This document shows positions 18,455-27,414 of a stretch of 64,000 nucleotides of DNA, piece by piece. Within the stretch, counting starts at the first letter, position 1. Each line of letters starts with the position of its first letter. The position numbers and the translations under genes were made by a program. The stretch is from NCBI RefSeq assembly GCF_010548375.1, contig NZ_JAAGLY010000005.1, forward strand, positions 372,001 through 436,000. Direction: 5' to 3'. This stretch comes from Streptomyces sp. SID13726. Lineage in GTDB: Bacteria > Actinomycetota > Actinomycetes > Streptomycetales > Streptomycetaceae. Below the pieces are notes generated by a model. The model ran no database searches. It was not told where the DNA came from and was given only the letters and a program-made list of their open reading frames with translations.

Positions 18455-18647
18455 CTGAAGGACGGCGCTCTTCGAGTTTCTAGCGCGAGGGACCAGTCGA
18501 CACGCTCGGCCGAGTCCACCACTGTCTCCCGTGGCCCTGCGCACGACCTCTTGTGGGAGCGTCTGTGCCCACCCCAGTGGGTGGCCTCTGGGAGAGAGAT
18601 TCCAAGATCTTCTCCTGGCTCTCTCTCAACTGGCCCTGGAAACCACT

Positions 18648-18683
18648 CAGGGGCATGACCCGCTCTCGCGGATCATGCCCCTG
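18648..18683 (-). terminator. Terminator hairpin after tRNA-Pro
   Basis: An 11-bp perfect stem (CAGGGGCATGA / TCATGCCCCTG) encloses a second stem (CCGC-TCTC-GCGG). It lies 16 bp past the 3' end of the minus-strand tRNA. There is no T-tract, which is common for Streptomyces terminators. Confidence 0.75.
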
Positions 18684-18699
18684 AACTGGTACTTCACTG

Positions 18700-18773
18700 T
18701 CGGGGTGGCGGGATTTGAACCCACGACCTCTTCGTCCCGAACGAAGCGCGCTGCCAAGCTGCGCTACACCCCG
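18700..18773 (-). tRNA. tRNA-Pro (anticodon CGG)
   Basis: The minus strand folds as a full cloverleaf with acceptor stem CGGGGTG/CACCCCG and an A discriminator. The anticodon stem CTTCG/CGAAG holds the loop TTCGGGA, giving anticodon CGG, and the T-arm contains GGTTCAAATCC. The CCA is not encoded. The tRNA marks the border between the accessory island on its 3' side and the conserved backbone on its 5' side, so it is a plausible integration site for that island. Confidence 0.95.
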
Positions 18774-18807
18774 ATCGTCGCTGCTTGTCGCGGCGACGTC
18801 GTTTACT

Positions 18808-19593
18808 TTAGCCCACTGGTGGCTGGAGACGAAATCCGGTTTTGGGGCGGTGGCGGATGGGGTTCGGGCGGGTGTGGTCGAGGGCTACCAGGAGGATCGC
18901 GAGGGCGTAGAAGGAGAGGCCGAGGAGGAGGGCGTTGCCGAGGACACTCTTGTAGCCGTGGAGGTCGACGTCCAGGAAGGGGTAGAGGTAGCGGCCGGCG
19001 GTGCCCGGGGGGATCAGTTCGCCTCGGGTGAAGGAGAACGCCAGGTAGGCCAGGGGGTAGAGGAGCCAGCTCGCCGCCTGGCGCAGGTGCAGGCGGTCGG
19101 GGTGTGTCAGGAACAGCCAGTCCGCCACGGCCGCCGCCGGGATCACCGTGTGGAGCAGGTGCCCGGTCACCGCGTGCCAGCCTGTCGGGGCCGCCGCCTC
19201 GCCCGTCAGGGAGAAGGGGCTCGACGCGTTCGCCAGGAGCAGGTGGTACACCAGCGCCGTGATCGTGGCGTAGAGAAGAACCGCTCCCGTCAGCGCGGAC
19301 GGCAGCGGGCGCCGGGCGCTCCACGCTCTGCGGGCCGACAGCAGGAGCACCGCCGCCAGGAGGATCGCGCTCTGCACGGAGAAGTAGCTCAGCGCTCGGA
19401 CCGGGCCGCTCAAAAGCAGCTCCACGGTCACGGTTGCGGCGGCCGTCAGGGCCACCAGCACTCGGTACGCGGCGGCCAGTCGGTGGCGTACGGGAGCCAC
19501 CACCGCCGTGGCGGGGACGGGCGAGGGCAGGAAGGCGGGCATGCCCGGGACTGCGGGAAGGTCCGGGATGTCCCTCGGTATCGGCGCGGTCAT
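18808..19593 (-). CDS. Pr6Pr family integral membrane protein
   Basis: This 261-aa membrane protein has about six hydrophobic helices between residues 35 and 245. Conserved features are ALSYFSVQSAILLAAVLLL, VTGHLLHTVIPAAAVADWL and the loop RYLYPFLDVDLHGYKSV, which match the Pr6Pr family of actinobacterial membrane proteins. The biochemical role of the family is not established. The start is the ATG at 19593. A run of Pro and Val precedes the first membrane segment. It is the first backbone gene after tRNA-Pro. Confidence 0.8.
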   Translation of the reverse strand: MTAPIPRDIPDLPAVPGMPAFLPSPVPATAVVAPVRHRLAAAYRVLVALTAAATVTVELLLSGPVRALSYFSVQSAILLAAVLLLSARRAWSARRPLPSALTGAVLLYATITALVYHLLLANASSPFSLTGEAAAPTGWHAVTGHLLHTVIPAAAVADWLFLTHPDRLHLRQAASWLLYPLAYLAFSFTRGELIPPGTAGRYLYPFLDVDLHGYKSVLGNALLLGLSFYALAILLVALDHTRPNPIRHRPKTGFRLQPPVG

Positions 19594-19724
19594 GCCCTCA
19601 CGCTAGGCAGGCGGGATGAAAGGGGCGATACGGGCGGGCCGTGCGGGTTAATCCCCGCTCACGTGCACACCCGCTCACGTGTACACCCCACCCACCCGCG
19701 TGCACACACACCCACCCAAGCGCC

Positions 19725-19788
19725 CATCCAGACACCGGCTCATCCAGACACCGGCTCACCCAGACACCGGCTCATCCACACACCGGCC
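19725..19788. repeat. Tandem repeat, four 16-bp units
   Basis: Four head-to-tail copies of CATCCAGACACCGGCT are present with one or two changes in units 3 and 4; a fifth degenerate copy follows. The repeat lies in the 220-bp gap between the Pr6Pr gene and the phosphoesterase gene. There are no unique spacers, so this is not a CRISPR. Confidence 0.8.
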
Positions 19789-19813
19789 CACCCACACACC
19801 CGCAGCGCCCGCC

Positions 19814-20740
19814 CTACCCCCGCCCCACCAACGTCAGCAACGTAACCTCCGGCGGACAAGCGAACCGCACCGGCGTGTACCGGTTCGCCCCGCACCCCGC
19901 CGACACGTGCAGATACGATGTCCGGCCCTCCGCCGTGTGCCGGGACAGGCCCTTCACCCGGTCCGTGTCCAGGTCGCAGTTGGTCACGAAGGCGCCGTAG
20001 AAGGGGAGGCAGATCTGGCCGCCGTGGGTGTGGCCGGCCAGGATCAGGGGGTACGCGTCGGCCGCGAACGCGTCCAGGACGCGCAGGTACGGCGCGTGCA
20101 CCACGCCCATCGAGAAGTCCGCCGCGCCCGACGGGCCGCCCGCCACCTCCGCGTACCGGTCCCGCTTGATGTGCGGGTCGTCCAGGCCCGTCAGCTCCAC
20201 CGACACGCCCTCGATCTTGAGCATGCCCCGGGTGTTCGTGAGGTTCTGCCAGCCCGCCGCGTCGAAGCCGTCCCGCAGGTCCTCCCACGGGTTGTGGATG
20301 ACGCTCACGGCGGGCGCGTTGCCGTTCAGGCCGTGGCGGCCCTGGGCCTTCTCGTACAAGTAGCGGGCGGGGTTGCGGAATTTGGGGCCGTAATAGTCGT
20401 TCGAGCCGAAGACGTACGCGCCCGGGAACTCCATCAGCGGGCCCAGCGCGTCCAGGACCTCCGGGACGCCCTCCGGGTCCGACAGGTTGTCGCCCGTGTT
20501 GATCACGAAGTCCGGGCGCAGGCCCGCCAGCGAGCGCAGCCAGCGCTGCTTCTTGCGCTGGCCGCCGACCATGTGGATGTCGGAGACCTGGAGCACCCGC
20601 AGCGGGCGCATGCCGGCCGGCAGGACGGGGACCGTGACCCGTCGCAGGCGGAAGGAGCGGGCTTCGAAACCCGCGGAGTAGGCCAGTCCGGCGGCGCCAA
20701 CCGCCGCGATTCCCAAGGGAACTCCGTATCGCGCGCGCAT
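19814..20740 (-). CDS. Metallophosphoesterase, membrane-anchored
   Basis: The 308-aa protein has an N-terminal hydrophobic anchor (VPLGIAAVGAAGLAYSAG). A calcineurin-type phosphoesterase domain follows with all metal motifs: VSDIH near residue 53, TGDNLSD near 83, GSNDYYG (the GNxD/E motif), VVHAPYL and AGHTHGGQ near 240. It hydrolyses phosphoesters on an unknown substrate, probably at the outer membrane face. Enzymes of this YkuE/YaeI-like group have been linked to lipid or cell-wall metabolites. It is divergent from yqeY, 100 bp away. Confidence 0.85.
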   Translation of the reverse strand: MRARYGVPLGIAAVGAAGLAYSAGFEARSFRLRRVTVPVLPAGMRPLRVLQVSDIHMVGGQRKKQRWLRSLAGLRPDFVINTGDNLSDPEGVPEVLDALGPLMEFPGAYVFGSNDYYGPKFRNPARYLYEKAQGRHGLNGNAPAVSVIHNPWEDLRDGFDAAGWQNLTNTRGMLKIEGVSVELTGLDDPHIKRDRYAEVAGGPSGAADFSMGVVHAPYLRVLDAFAADAYPLILAGHTHGGQICLPFYGAFVTNCDLDTDRVKGLSRHTAEGRTSYLHVSAGCGANRYTPVRFACPPEVTLLTLVGRG

Positions 20741-20840
20741 GCCTCCATCGTGTCAGATCCGGGCGGCATCCTTGACCGGCCGCCGTCCGCACGGTAAATG
20801 GGCGGGCGCCCGGCGCACCGTACCTGCGACAATCGGACGC

Positions 20841-21305
20841 ATGACCACGCTCAAGTCGAAGCTCCAGGAAGACCTCAACGCCGCGATCAAGGGGCGTGAC
20901 GAGCTGCGCTCCTCGACGCTGCGGATGACGCTCGCCGCGATCACCACCGAAGAGGTCGCCGGCAAGGAGAAGCGCGAGCTCTCCGACGCCGAGGTCCTCA
21001 AGGTGATCACCAAGGAGGCGAAGAAGCGCCGTGAGGCCGCGGACGCCTTCGCCCAGGGTGGTCGCGCCGAGTCCGCCGAGCGCGAGAAGGCGGAGGGCGT
21101 GGTGCTCGCCGAGTACCTGCCCAAGCAGCTCGGCGACGACGAGCTGAACGACATCGTGGCCCAGGCCGTCGAGGAGGCCCGGGCGGCCGGCGCCGAGGGG
21201 CCGCGGGCCATGGGCGCCGTCATGAAGATCGTGAACCCGAAGGTCGCGGGCCTCGCCGAGGGGGGCGGCGTCGCCGCCGCCGTCAAGAAGCTCCTGGCCG
21301 GCTGA
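20841..21305 (+). CDS. GatB/YqeY domain protein
   Basis: The 154-aa protein begins MTTLKSKLQEDLNAAIKGRD, the usual start of YqeY proteins, so the ATG at 20841 is preferred over upstream open frame. It has the conserved LRMTLAAI, KEAKKRREAADAF, EYLPKQL and MKIVNPKVAG segments. YqeY resembles the tRNA-binding tail domain of GatB amidotransferase, and its role as a stand-alone protein is not settled. Convergent with the PBP gene; a shared terminator lies between them. Confidence 0.9.
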   Translation: MTTLKSKLQEDLNAAIKGRDELRSSTLRMTLAAITTEEVAGKEKRELSDAEVLKVITKEAKKRREAADAFAQGGRAESAEREKAEGVVLAEYLPKQLGDDELNDIVAQAVEEARAAGAEGPRAMGAVMKIVNPKVAGLAEGGGVAAAVKKLLAG

Positions 21306-21406
21306 CCGACCCCGGCGGACCAATCCGACCGGCAGTCCACGCTCGACCCCGGGCCACTGGCACCGCCCGACCCACCCCGGCCCCCACACCGGTCGGCAGC
21401 ACGCGA

Positions 21407-21459
21407 ACGGCCCCTTCATCACCGTAGGAACGCATTCCGTACGGCGATGAAGGGGCCGT
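21407..21459. terminator. Bidirectional terminator between yqeY and PBP genes
   Basis: A long inverted repeat has a 14-bp perfect outer stem (ACGGCCCCTTCATC / GATGAAGGGGCCGT) and an inner stem around CGCA. It lies between two convergent genes and can serve both. Confidence 0.85.
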
Positions 21460-21521
21460 CTCACGTCTCGGCCGTGTGGGCAGAGTCGGCGGAGTCGGTG
21501 GAGTCAGCCATGTCGGCTACC

Positions 21522-23801
21522 TCAGCCGCGTCCCCGCCCGCCCCCATTGCTCTGACCCTGGATGAAGTTCTCCGGGATCGAGAACGTCGGCGCCGGGAAG
21601 GTGGTGTTGCCGTCGTCGCCGGTTCCGCCGTTGTCGTTGCCGCCGTTGTTGTTGCCGTTGTCGTCGCCGTTGTCCCCGTCGTCGTTGCCGTTCCCATTCC
21701 CGTTGCCGTTCCCGTCGCCCCTGTTCTTCGGCGGGTCCGGGATGTTGACGAGGTTGAAGTTCGGGGCGTCCTTGCCCTCCAGGGCGCCGCTCATCATGTC
21801 GCGCCAGATCGGGCCGGGAACCTCGCCACCGAAGACCTTGGTGTGCCAGACGCCGCCGATGGTGATCTGCTGCATCTTGCGCTTGTGCGCCGGGTCGCCG
21901 ACCCAGACCGCGCCGGCCATGTTCGGGGTGTAGCCCACGAACCAGGCGGCGTAGCGCTCGTCGGTCGTACCGGTCTTACCGGCGCTGGCGCGTCCGCTGA
22001 GGCCGGCCTGGGTGCCCGTACCGTCCTCGACCACGCCCTTCAGGAGCGTGTTGATGGTGTCCGCGGTGGTCTCCGACATCGCCCGCGAGCAGGTCGACTT
22101 CGGCACCTGGAGCGACTTCGACTGCTCGCCGACCCGCTGGGTGATCGACTCGATGGCGACCGGGGTGCAGTACATGCCGCGCGAGGCGAAGGTCGCGTAC
22201 GCGTTCGCCATCGTCAGCGGGGACATCTCCTGGGTGCCCAGGGCGATCGACGGGGCCTGCTGGATCTTGCGGCCGTCGGCGCGCTCGACGCCCATCTTCG
22301 TGGCCATCTCGGTCACCGGGCAGATGCCGATGTCGCTGATCAGCTGCACGTAGTAGGTGTTGACCGACTTCGCGGTCGCCTCCTTCATCGAGTACGGGCC
22401 CACCTCGGACTCGTTCTCGTTGGCGACCGGGACGCCCTTCTCGTTCCACACCCCGCCGTTGCACTCCTGGACGGGTGCCGGGTAGTCCATCTCGTACGGC
22501 GACGGGTACACCTTGGTCGCCGGCATGCCGCCCTCTATGGCGGCCGCGGCCACGATCGGCTTGAACGTCGAACCGGGCTGGTAGCCCGCGCCGCCGCCCA
22601 TGCTCTGGTCGACCGAGAGGTTGAGCGTCGTCTCGTTCTTCTTGTTGTTGATGCCGTACGGCCGTGACTGGCCCATCGCCAGGATCTTGCCGGTGCCGGG
22701 CTGGACGATGGTGGCGGCGGTGGCCACGTCGTCGTCCTGGTAGACGTGCTCCTTGATGGAGTCCTGTGCCGACTCCTGGGCCTGCGGGTCCATGGTGGTG
22801 CGGATCGTCAGGCCGCCCTGGTTCCAGACCTTGGCCCGGGCCTCCTGGGTCTTGCCGAAGACCGGGTCGGTCAGGAAGACCTCACGGACGTAGTCGCAGA
22901 AGAAGCCCGCGCCCTTGACCGCCGTGATGCAGCCGTTCTTCGGCTTGCTGACCTTCAGGCCCAGCGGCTGCTGCTTGGCCTTGTCGGCCTCTGCCTGGGA
23001 GACGTCGCCGACCTCGGCCATGCGCTGGAGCACGACATTGCGGCGCTTGGTGGCCTCGGCCTCGTCGTTGACCGGGTCGTAGCGGCTCGGGGACTGCACG
23101 ATGCCGGCGAGCAGCGCCGACTGTTCGAGGGTGAGGTCCTTGGCGTGCTTGGAGAAGTAGCGCTGGGACGCGGCCTCGACGCCGTAGGCCTGCTGGCCGA
23201 AGAAGGTGATGTTCAGGTAGTTCTCGAGGATCTTCTTCTTGCCGAGTTCCTCTTCGAGCTGGATCGCGTACTTCAGCTCGCGGATCTTGCGGCCGATGGT
23301 CTGCTGGGTGGCCTGGGCGACCTTCGTCGGGTCGTCACCGGCCTCCTCCACCGCGACGTTCTTCACGAGCTGCTGCGTCAGCGTCGAGGCGCCCTGGGAG
23401 ACACCGCCGCTCTGGGCGTTCTTGTTGAGCGCGCGCAGCACGCCCTTCAGGTCGACCGCGCCGTGCTGGTAGAAGCGCGAGTCCTCGATGGCGACGATCG
23501 CCTTCTGCATGTACGGCGAGATGTCCTTGAGGTCGACCACCGTGCGGTCGCGCGAGTACACGGTGGCGATGGTGCCGCCCTCGGCGTCGAGGATCGTGGT
23601 GCGCTGGCTCAGCGGTGGGGTCTTCAGGTTGGCCGGGAGTTCGTCGAAACTCTCCACCGACCCCTTGGCCGCGAGCCCCAGCGCGCCGGCCGCGGGCAGC
23701 GCGATGCCGGCCATCACCGCTCCCGCGAGAACACTGACACCGAGGAACTTGGCGGCCTGCTGCGTGGGCGACAGGCCCCCGCCCGAGCGCTTCTTCGACA
23801 T
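21522..23801 (-). CDS. Class A penicillin-binding protein (transglycosylase/transpeptidase)
   Basis: This 759-aa bifunctional enzyme polymerises and cross-links peptidoglycan outside the membrane. A short cytoplasmic tail and one TM helix (about residues 17-45) precede a GT51 domain with the catalytic EDSRFYQHGAVD near 106 and QGASTLTQQLVKN. The transpeptidase domain has STFK near 412, SVN near 480 and KTGTT near 610. The C-terminus is an unusual Gly/Asn/Asp-rich tail (about residues 690-740) that is probably disordered. It is divergent from wblA, separated by about 500 bp. This is the arrangement I remember for SCO3580/SCO3579. Confidence 0.92.
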   Translation of the reverse strand: MSKKRSGGGLSPTQQAAKFLGVSVLAGAVMAGIALPAAGALGLAAKGSVESFDELPANLKTPPLSQRTTILDAEGGTIATVYSRDRTVVDLKDISPYMQKAIVAIEDSRFYQHGAVDLKGVLRALNKNAQSGGVSQGASTLTQQLVKNVAVEEAGDDPTKVAQATQQTIGRKIRELKYAIQLEEELGKKKILENYLNITFFGQQAYGVEAASQRYFSKHAKDLTLEQSALLAGIVQSPSRYDPVNDEAEATKRRNVVLQRMAEVGDVSQAEADKAKQQPLGLKVSKPKNGCITAVKGAGFFCDYVREVFLTDPVFGKTQEARAKVWNQGGLTIRTTMDPQAQESAQDSIKEHVYQDDDVATAATIVQPGTGKILAMGQSRPYGINNKKNETTLNLSVDQSMGGGAGYQPGSTFKPIVAAAAIEGGMPATKVYPSPYEMDYPAPVQECNGGVWNEKGVPVANENESEVGPYSMKEATAKSVNTYYVQLISDIGICPVTEMATKMGVERADGRKIQQAPSIALGTQEMSPLTMANAYATFASRGMYCTPVAIESITQRVGEQSKSLQVPKSTCSRAMSETTADTINTLLKGVVEDGTGTQAGLSGRASAGKTGTTDERYAAWFVGYTPNMAGAVWVGDPAHKRKMQQITIGGVWHTKVFGGEVPGPIWRDMMSGALEGKDAPNFNLVNIPDPPKNRGDGNGNGNGNGNDDGDNGDDNGNNNGGNDNGGTGDDGNTTFPAPTFSIPENFIQGQSNGGGRGRG

Positions 23802-24297
23802 AGGGGGCAGCCTAATCCGTACTCATGAGCGTTCCGAGGGAGCGGTCACTCCTCGGGATGTTCGGGCGGCCGTACGCGGGCACGACACCGCGCGGCGTCG
23901 ACCTACTCATTCGCCGGACACGCGCACAGGCCTTGGCCTAAGCTGCTCTCAACTGTCACAGCAGTAGGGCCACGTATCAATACGTCCGGCGACCCCGAAT
24001 CGTTCCGGAGGTTCCCCGACTTTTTTGGTGGGGGCGTGTCCGAATCCGCCTCGTGTGTCATCAGGTGCCCGTTGTGACGCAAGACAAGTGTCCTGGTTTG
24101 CCGGGATAGTCATGTATGTCGCAGGCTCACTCCCCCGGGTGATCTGCCGCTTACGCATAGTCCGTTCGGGCCATTCAAGATTGGGCCCGAAGGGGGTGTT
24201 GCGCTGTGCCCGCCTTCCGTAACGTCCTCAACTGGCGGCGGTGAATATGCCGCTGCCGCCGTGGGGGAGCCTCGATTCGGGAGAGGACGGCGCCGGT
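23802..24297 (+). promoter_or_regulatory. Long upstream region of wblA
   Basis: This 496-bp gene-free stretch separates the divergent PBP and wblA genes. It is less GC-rich than its neighbours and includes a T-run (near 24020). Developmental genes of Streptomyces often have long complex promoters, and wblA is known to be controlled by several regulators, including BldD- and AdpA-type inputs. I cannot place a promoter with confidence. Confidence 0.4.
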
Positions 24298-24636
24298 ATG
24301 GGCTGGGTAACCGACTGGAGTGCGCAGGCGGCCTGCCGCACTACCGATCCGGATGAACTGTTCGTTCAAGGAGCAGCGCAGAACAGGGCGAAGGCAGTGT
24401 GCACCGGATGTCCGGTACGCACGGAGTGCCTCGCCGACGCGCTGGACAACCGCGTCGAGTTCGGCGTGTGGGGAGGCATGACGGAGCGCGAGCGCCGCGC
24501 CCTGCTGCGCCGGCGGCCGACGGTCACGTCGTGGCGCAGGCTGCTGGAGACGGCGCGCGTCGAGTACGAGCGAGGGGTCGGCATCCTGCCCCTCGAGGAC
24601 GACGAGATCTACGAGAACTACGCGGCGGTGAGCTGA
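24298..24636 (+). CDS. wblA: WhiB-like regulator WblA
   Basis: The 112-aa protein is a WhiB-family [4Fe-4S] transcription factor. Cluster ligands are C13, C35, C38 and C44 (QAACRT, AVCTGCPVRTEC). The GVWGGMTERERRALLRRR turn and basic helix follow. The opening MGWVTDWSAQAACRTTDPDE is the one I know for WblA, so the ATG at 24298 (upstream GGAGAGG) is chosen over the in-frame GTG at 24241. WblA controls the switch from aerial growth to sporulation and represses antibiotic production in Streptomyces; it is expected to act with a sigma factor at target promoters. The neighbours match the usual wblA locus. Confidence 0.92.
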   Translation: MGWVTDWSAQAACRTTDPDELFVQGAAQNRAKAVCTGCPVRTECLADALDNRVEFGVWGGMTERERRALLRRRPTVTSWRRLLETARVEYERGVGILPLEDDEIYENYAAVS

Positions 24637-24665
24637 GGGCGCGGCCCTCGGTTCGCGGTACCGGC

Positions 24666-26183
24666 TCAGCTGTCGCCGGTACCTGGTTCGGGCAGCTCAG
24701 GCCGCCCGGCCGCGAGCCGGTTCCCGATGTTCCGCAACCCCGCGAGGTCGTGCACGTCGCCGGGCAGCGCGGCGACTTCGGCCACCGCCACTTCGGGGTG
24801 GAGCGCGGTGAAGCGGTCACGCGTGCGCTGCTCGCGGGAGAGCAGCTGCATACGGTCGGCGTGCAGCCTCAACAGGCCTGCGGTGAGTTGATCGACGGTG
24901 CGGTCCGGGTCGACGGGGGAGTCGGACTCGGCTGCCGGGTCACCGGGTACGGGCTGGGGCGCGAGCTGGGGTGCGGGCGATTCTGAACTGCCGTACGTGT
25001 CGGGAGAGTTACGAAGTCCAGCTTTCCCGCCCTCCTGATCGACAATGCGGGGCTCTTCAAGATTTTCCGCGGCCTCGGGATGGTCGGCGGCTTCGAGAGT
25101 CTCCGCGGCCTCCGGATTGTCGGCGGCTTCAGGATTCTCCGCGGCCTCGGCATGGTCGGCGGCGGCTTCGAGATTCTCCGCGGCGGCGAGCGCCCGCTCG
25201 GCCGAGAGCCGGTCGGCGCCGCTGCCGTGGACGCGGTTGAGCACCAGACCGGCCAGCGGCATGTCCTCCGCGGCCAGCCGCTCCACGAAGTACGCGGCCT
25301 CGCGCAGCGCGTCCCGCTCCGGGGCCGCGACCACCAGGAACGCCGTGCCGGGCGCCTGGAGCAGCTTGTACGTCGCGTCCGCGCGCGTGCGGAAGCCGCC
25401 GAAGGTGGTGTCCATCGCGGCCACGAACGTCTGGACGTCCTTGAGGAGCTGGCCGCCCAGCAGCTTGCCCAGGGTGCCGGTCATCATCGACATCCCGACG
25501 TTCAGGAACTTCATGCCGGCCCGGCCGCCGAGCTTGGCCGGGGCGGTCAGCAGCCGGATCAGCCGGCCGTCGAGGAACGACCCCAGCCGCTTGGGCGCGT
25601 CCAGGAAGTCCAGCGCCGAGCGCGACGGAGGCGTGTCGACGACGATCAGGTCCCACTCGTCCCGGGCCCGCAGCTGCCCGAGCTTCTCCATCGCCATGTA
25701 CTCCTGCGTGCCCGCGAAGCCCGCCGAGAGCGACTGGTAGAACGGGTTGCCCAGGATCGCGGCCGCCCGCTCGGCGTCAGCGTGCGCCTCGACGATCTCG
25801 TCGAAGGTGCGCTTCATGTCGAGCATCATCGCGTGCAGTTCGCCCTCGCCGTCGACGTCCTTCACCCGGCGCGGGGTGTTGTCGAGCGAGTCGATGCCCA
25901 TGGACTGGGCGAGCCTGCGGGCCGGGTCGATGGTGAGGACGACGACCTTGCGGCCCCGCTCCGCCGCGCGCAGGCCCAGCGCCGCGGCGGTCGTGGTCTT
26001 GCCCACGCCGCCCGAGCCGCAGCACACCACGATGCGGGTCTTCGGGTCGTCGATCAGCGGATCGAGGTCCAGCACGGGGGCCGGCGAGAGGCGGTGGTGG
26101 CGGTCCGGGTGCGGGTTCTGCGGGGTGCGGGTGGGGTGCGGGTCCTGCCGGGTGCGGGTGGGACGGGCTGGTTCCGGGCTCAT
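24666..26183 (-). CDS. ArsA-like ATPase with repeat-rich insertion
   Basis: The 505-aa protein is a deviant-Walker P-loop ATPase of the ArsA/GET3 group: GSGGVGKTTTAAALG near residue 58, LTIDPARRLAQ, IVVDTPPSRSALDFLD and LNRVHG. Residues about 340-385 are a run of near-identical EAAENPEAAD-type decapeptides, followed by a charged linker, and then the core resumes with LHADRMQLLSREQRTRDRF and an acidic end. It is the second gene of a two-gene set; its ATG overlaps the upstream ATPase stop. In actinobacteria these paired ATPases lie next to wblA. They may act on membrane or tail-anchored proteins, but the substrate is unknown; arsenite export is unlikely because no ArsB is nearby. Confidence 0.85.
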   Translation of the reverse strand: MSPEPARPTRTRQDPHPTRTPQNPHPDRHHRLSPAPVLDLDPLIDDPKTRIVVCCGSGGVGKTTTAAALGLRAAERGRKVVVLTIDPARRLAQSMGIDSLDNTPRRVKDVDGEGELHAMMLDMKRTFDEIVEAHADAERAAAILGNPFYQSLSAGFAGTQEYMAMEKLGQLRARDEWDLIVVDTPPSRSALDFLDAPKRLGSFLDGRLIRLLTAPAKLGGRAGMKFLNVGMSMMTGTLGKLLGGQLLKDVQTFVAAMDTTFGGFRTRADATYKLLQAPGTAFLVVAAPERDALREAAYFVERLAAEDMPLAGLVLNRVHGSGADRLSAERALAAAENLEAAADHAEAAENPEAADNPEAAETLEAADHPEAAENLEEPRIVDQEGGKAGLRNSPDTYGSSESPAPQLAPQPVPGDPAAESDSPVDPDRTVDQLTAGLLRLHADRMQLLSREQRTRDRFTALHPEVAVAEVAALPGDVHDLAGLRNIGNRLAAGRPELPEPGTGDS

Positions 26184-27157
26184 GACATCCCCTGCTTCCG
26201 CAGCTCGGTGGCCAGTTCGTACAGGCCCGCCAGGTCCATGCCCTCGGTCAGCAGGGGCAGTTCGTGCAGCGGCAGGTCCAGCCCGCCGAGGACCGAGCGC
26301 TGCTCGTGCTCCAGCGCGTACCGCTCGGCGTACTCCTCGGCCTGCCGGATCAGCGGGTCGACCAGCTTCTCGGCGTTGCCGCCGCGGCGGGCGCCGCCGA
26401 GCCCGGCCGCGGACAGCGCCTTCGCCACGGCCGGACGACGGACGGTCCTTACGAGTTCCAGGTCGTCCCTGTCCAACACCTCAGGGCGCACCATGTTCAC
26501 CACGATCCGGCCCACCGGCAGACGGGCCGCCCGCAGTTCGGCGATGCCGTCGGCGGTCTCCTGGACCGGCATCTCCTCCAGGAGCGTCACCAGGTGGACG
26601 GCCGTCTCCTTGGACTTCAGCACCCGCATCACGGCCTGCGCCTGATTGTGTATCGGGCCGATCTTGGCGAGGCCCGCGACCTCGTCGTTCACGTTCAGGA
26701 AGCGGGTGATACGGCCCGTGGGGGGCGCGTCCATCACGATGTGGTCGTAGGCGAACCGGCCGGACTTGTCCTTGCGGCGGACCGCCTCGCACGCCTTGCC
26801 CGTCAGGAGGACGTCCCTGAGGCCGGGCGCGATGGTGGTGGCGAAGTCGATCGCGCCGAGTTTCTTGAGGGCTCGGCCCGCGCCGCCCAGCTTGTAGAAC
26901 ATCTGGAGGTAGTCCAGAAGGGCCAGTTCGGGGTCGATGGCCAGTGCGTACACCTCCCCGCCCCCCGGAGCGACGGCGATCTTCCGCTCCTCGTAGGGCA
27001 GCGTCTCCGTTTCGAAGAGCTGCGCGATTCCCTGGCGGCCCTCGACCTCGACGAGAAGCGTCCGCTTCCCCTCGGTGGCGAGAGCCAGCGCGAGGGCTGC
27101 GGCGACCGTGGTCTTTCCGGTCCCGCCCTTGCCGCTGACGACCTGGAGCCTGCTCAC
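26180..27157 (-). CDS. ArsA-like ATPase
   Basis: This 325-aa ATPase has a P-loop at the extreme N-terminus (VVSGKGGTGKTTVAAALA), switch I/II segments (LLVEVEGRQG; YDHIVMDAPPTGRITRFL) and VNMVRPEVL, placing it in the ArsA/GET3 family. The first gene of a pair, it overlaps the longer ArsA-like gene by ATGA, so the two probably form a heterodimer. Genes of this pair are conserved beside wblA and crp in Streptomyces. Confidence 0.87.
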   Translation of the reverse strand: MSRLQVVSGKGGTGKTTVAAALALALATEGKRTLLVEVEGRQGIAQLFETETLPYEERKIAVAPGGGEVYALAIDPELALLDYLQMFYKLGGAGRALKKLGAIDFATTIAPGLRDVLLTGKACEAVRRKDKSGRFAYDHIVMDAPPTGRITRFLNVNDEVAGLAKIGPIHNQAQAVMRVLKSKETAVHLVTLLEEMPVQETADGIAELRAARLPVGRIVVNMVRPEVLDRDDLELVRTVRRPAVAKALSAAGLGGARRGGNAEKLVDPLIRQAEEYAERYALEHEQRSVLGGLDLPLHELPLLTEGMDLAGLYELATELRKQGMS

Positions 27158-27252
27158 GTATTCGAGCGTAACCAGTCGGCGGGGAAGCTAAGCAGGAGGC
27201 TGTGGACAACGCGGGCACGGGCTGTGGGTGAGCAGGGGCTAAAGTCGGCCGC

Positions 27253-27414
27253 ATGACCAAGTGGGAATACGCAACTGTGCCGCTGCTCGTCCACGCCACG
27301 AAGCAGATTCTGGACACCTGGGGCGAGGACGGGTGGGAGCTCGTGCAGGTCGTGCCCGGGCCGAACAACCCCGAGCAGCTGGTGGCGTACCTGAAGCGGG
27401 AGAAGTCGGCGTGA
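27253..27414 (+). CDS. DUF4177 small protein
   Basis: The 53-aa protein reads MTKWEYATVPLLVHATKQ, then DTWGEDGWELVQVVPGP and AYLKREK. This is a DUF4177 fold, a small protein of unknown function. It overlaps the RidA-like gene start by GTGA and is therefore translationally coupled to it. Confidence 0.85.
   Translation: MTKWEYATVPLLVHATKQILDTWGEDGWELVQVVPGPNNPEQLVAYLKREKSA

Noticed and set aside
19725..19804. CRISPR array
   Set aside because: The repeats are contiguous with no spacers and no cas gene is nearby.
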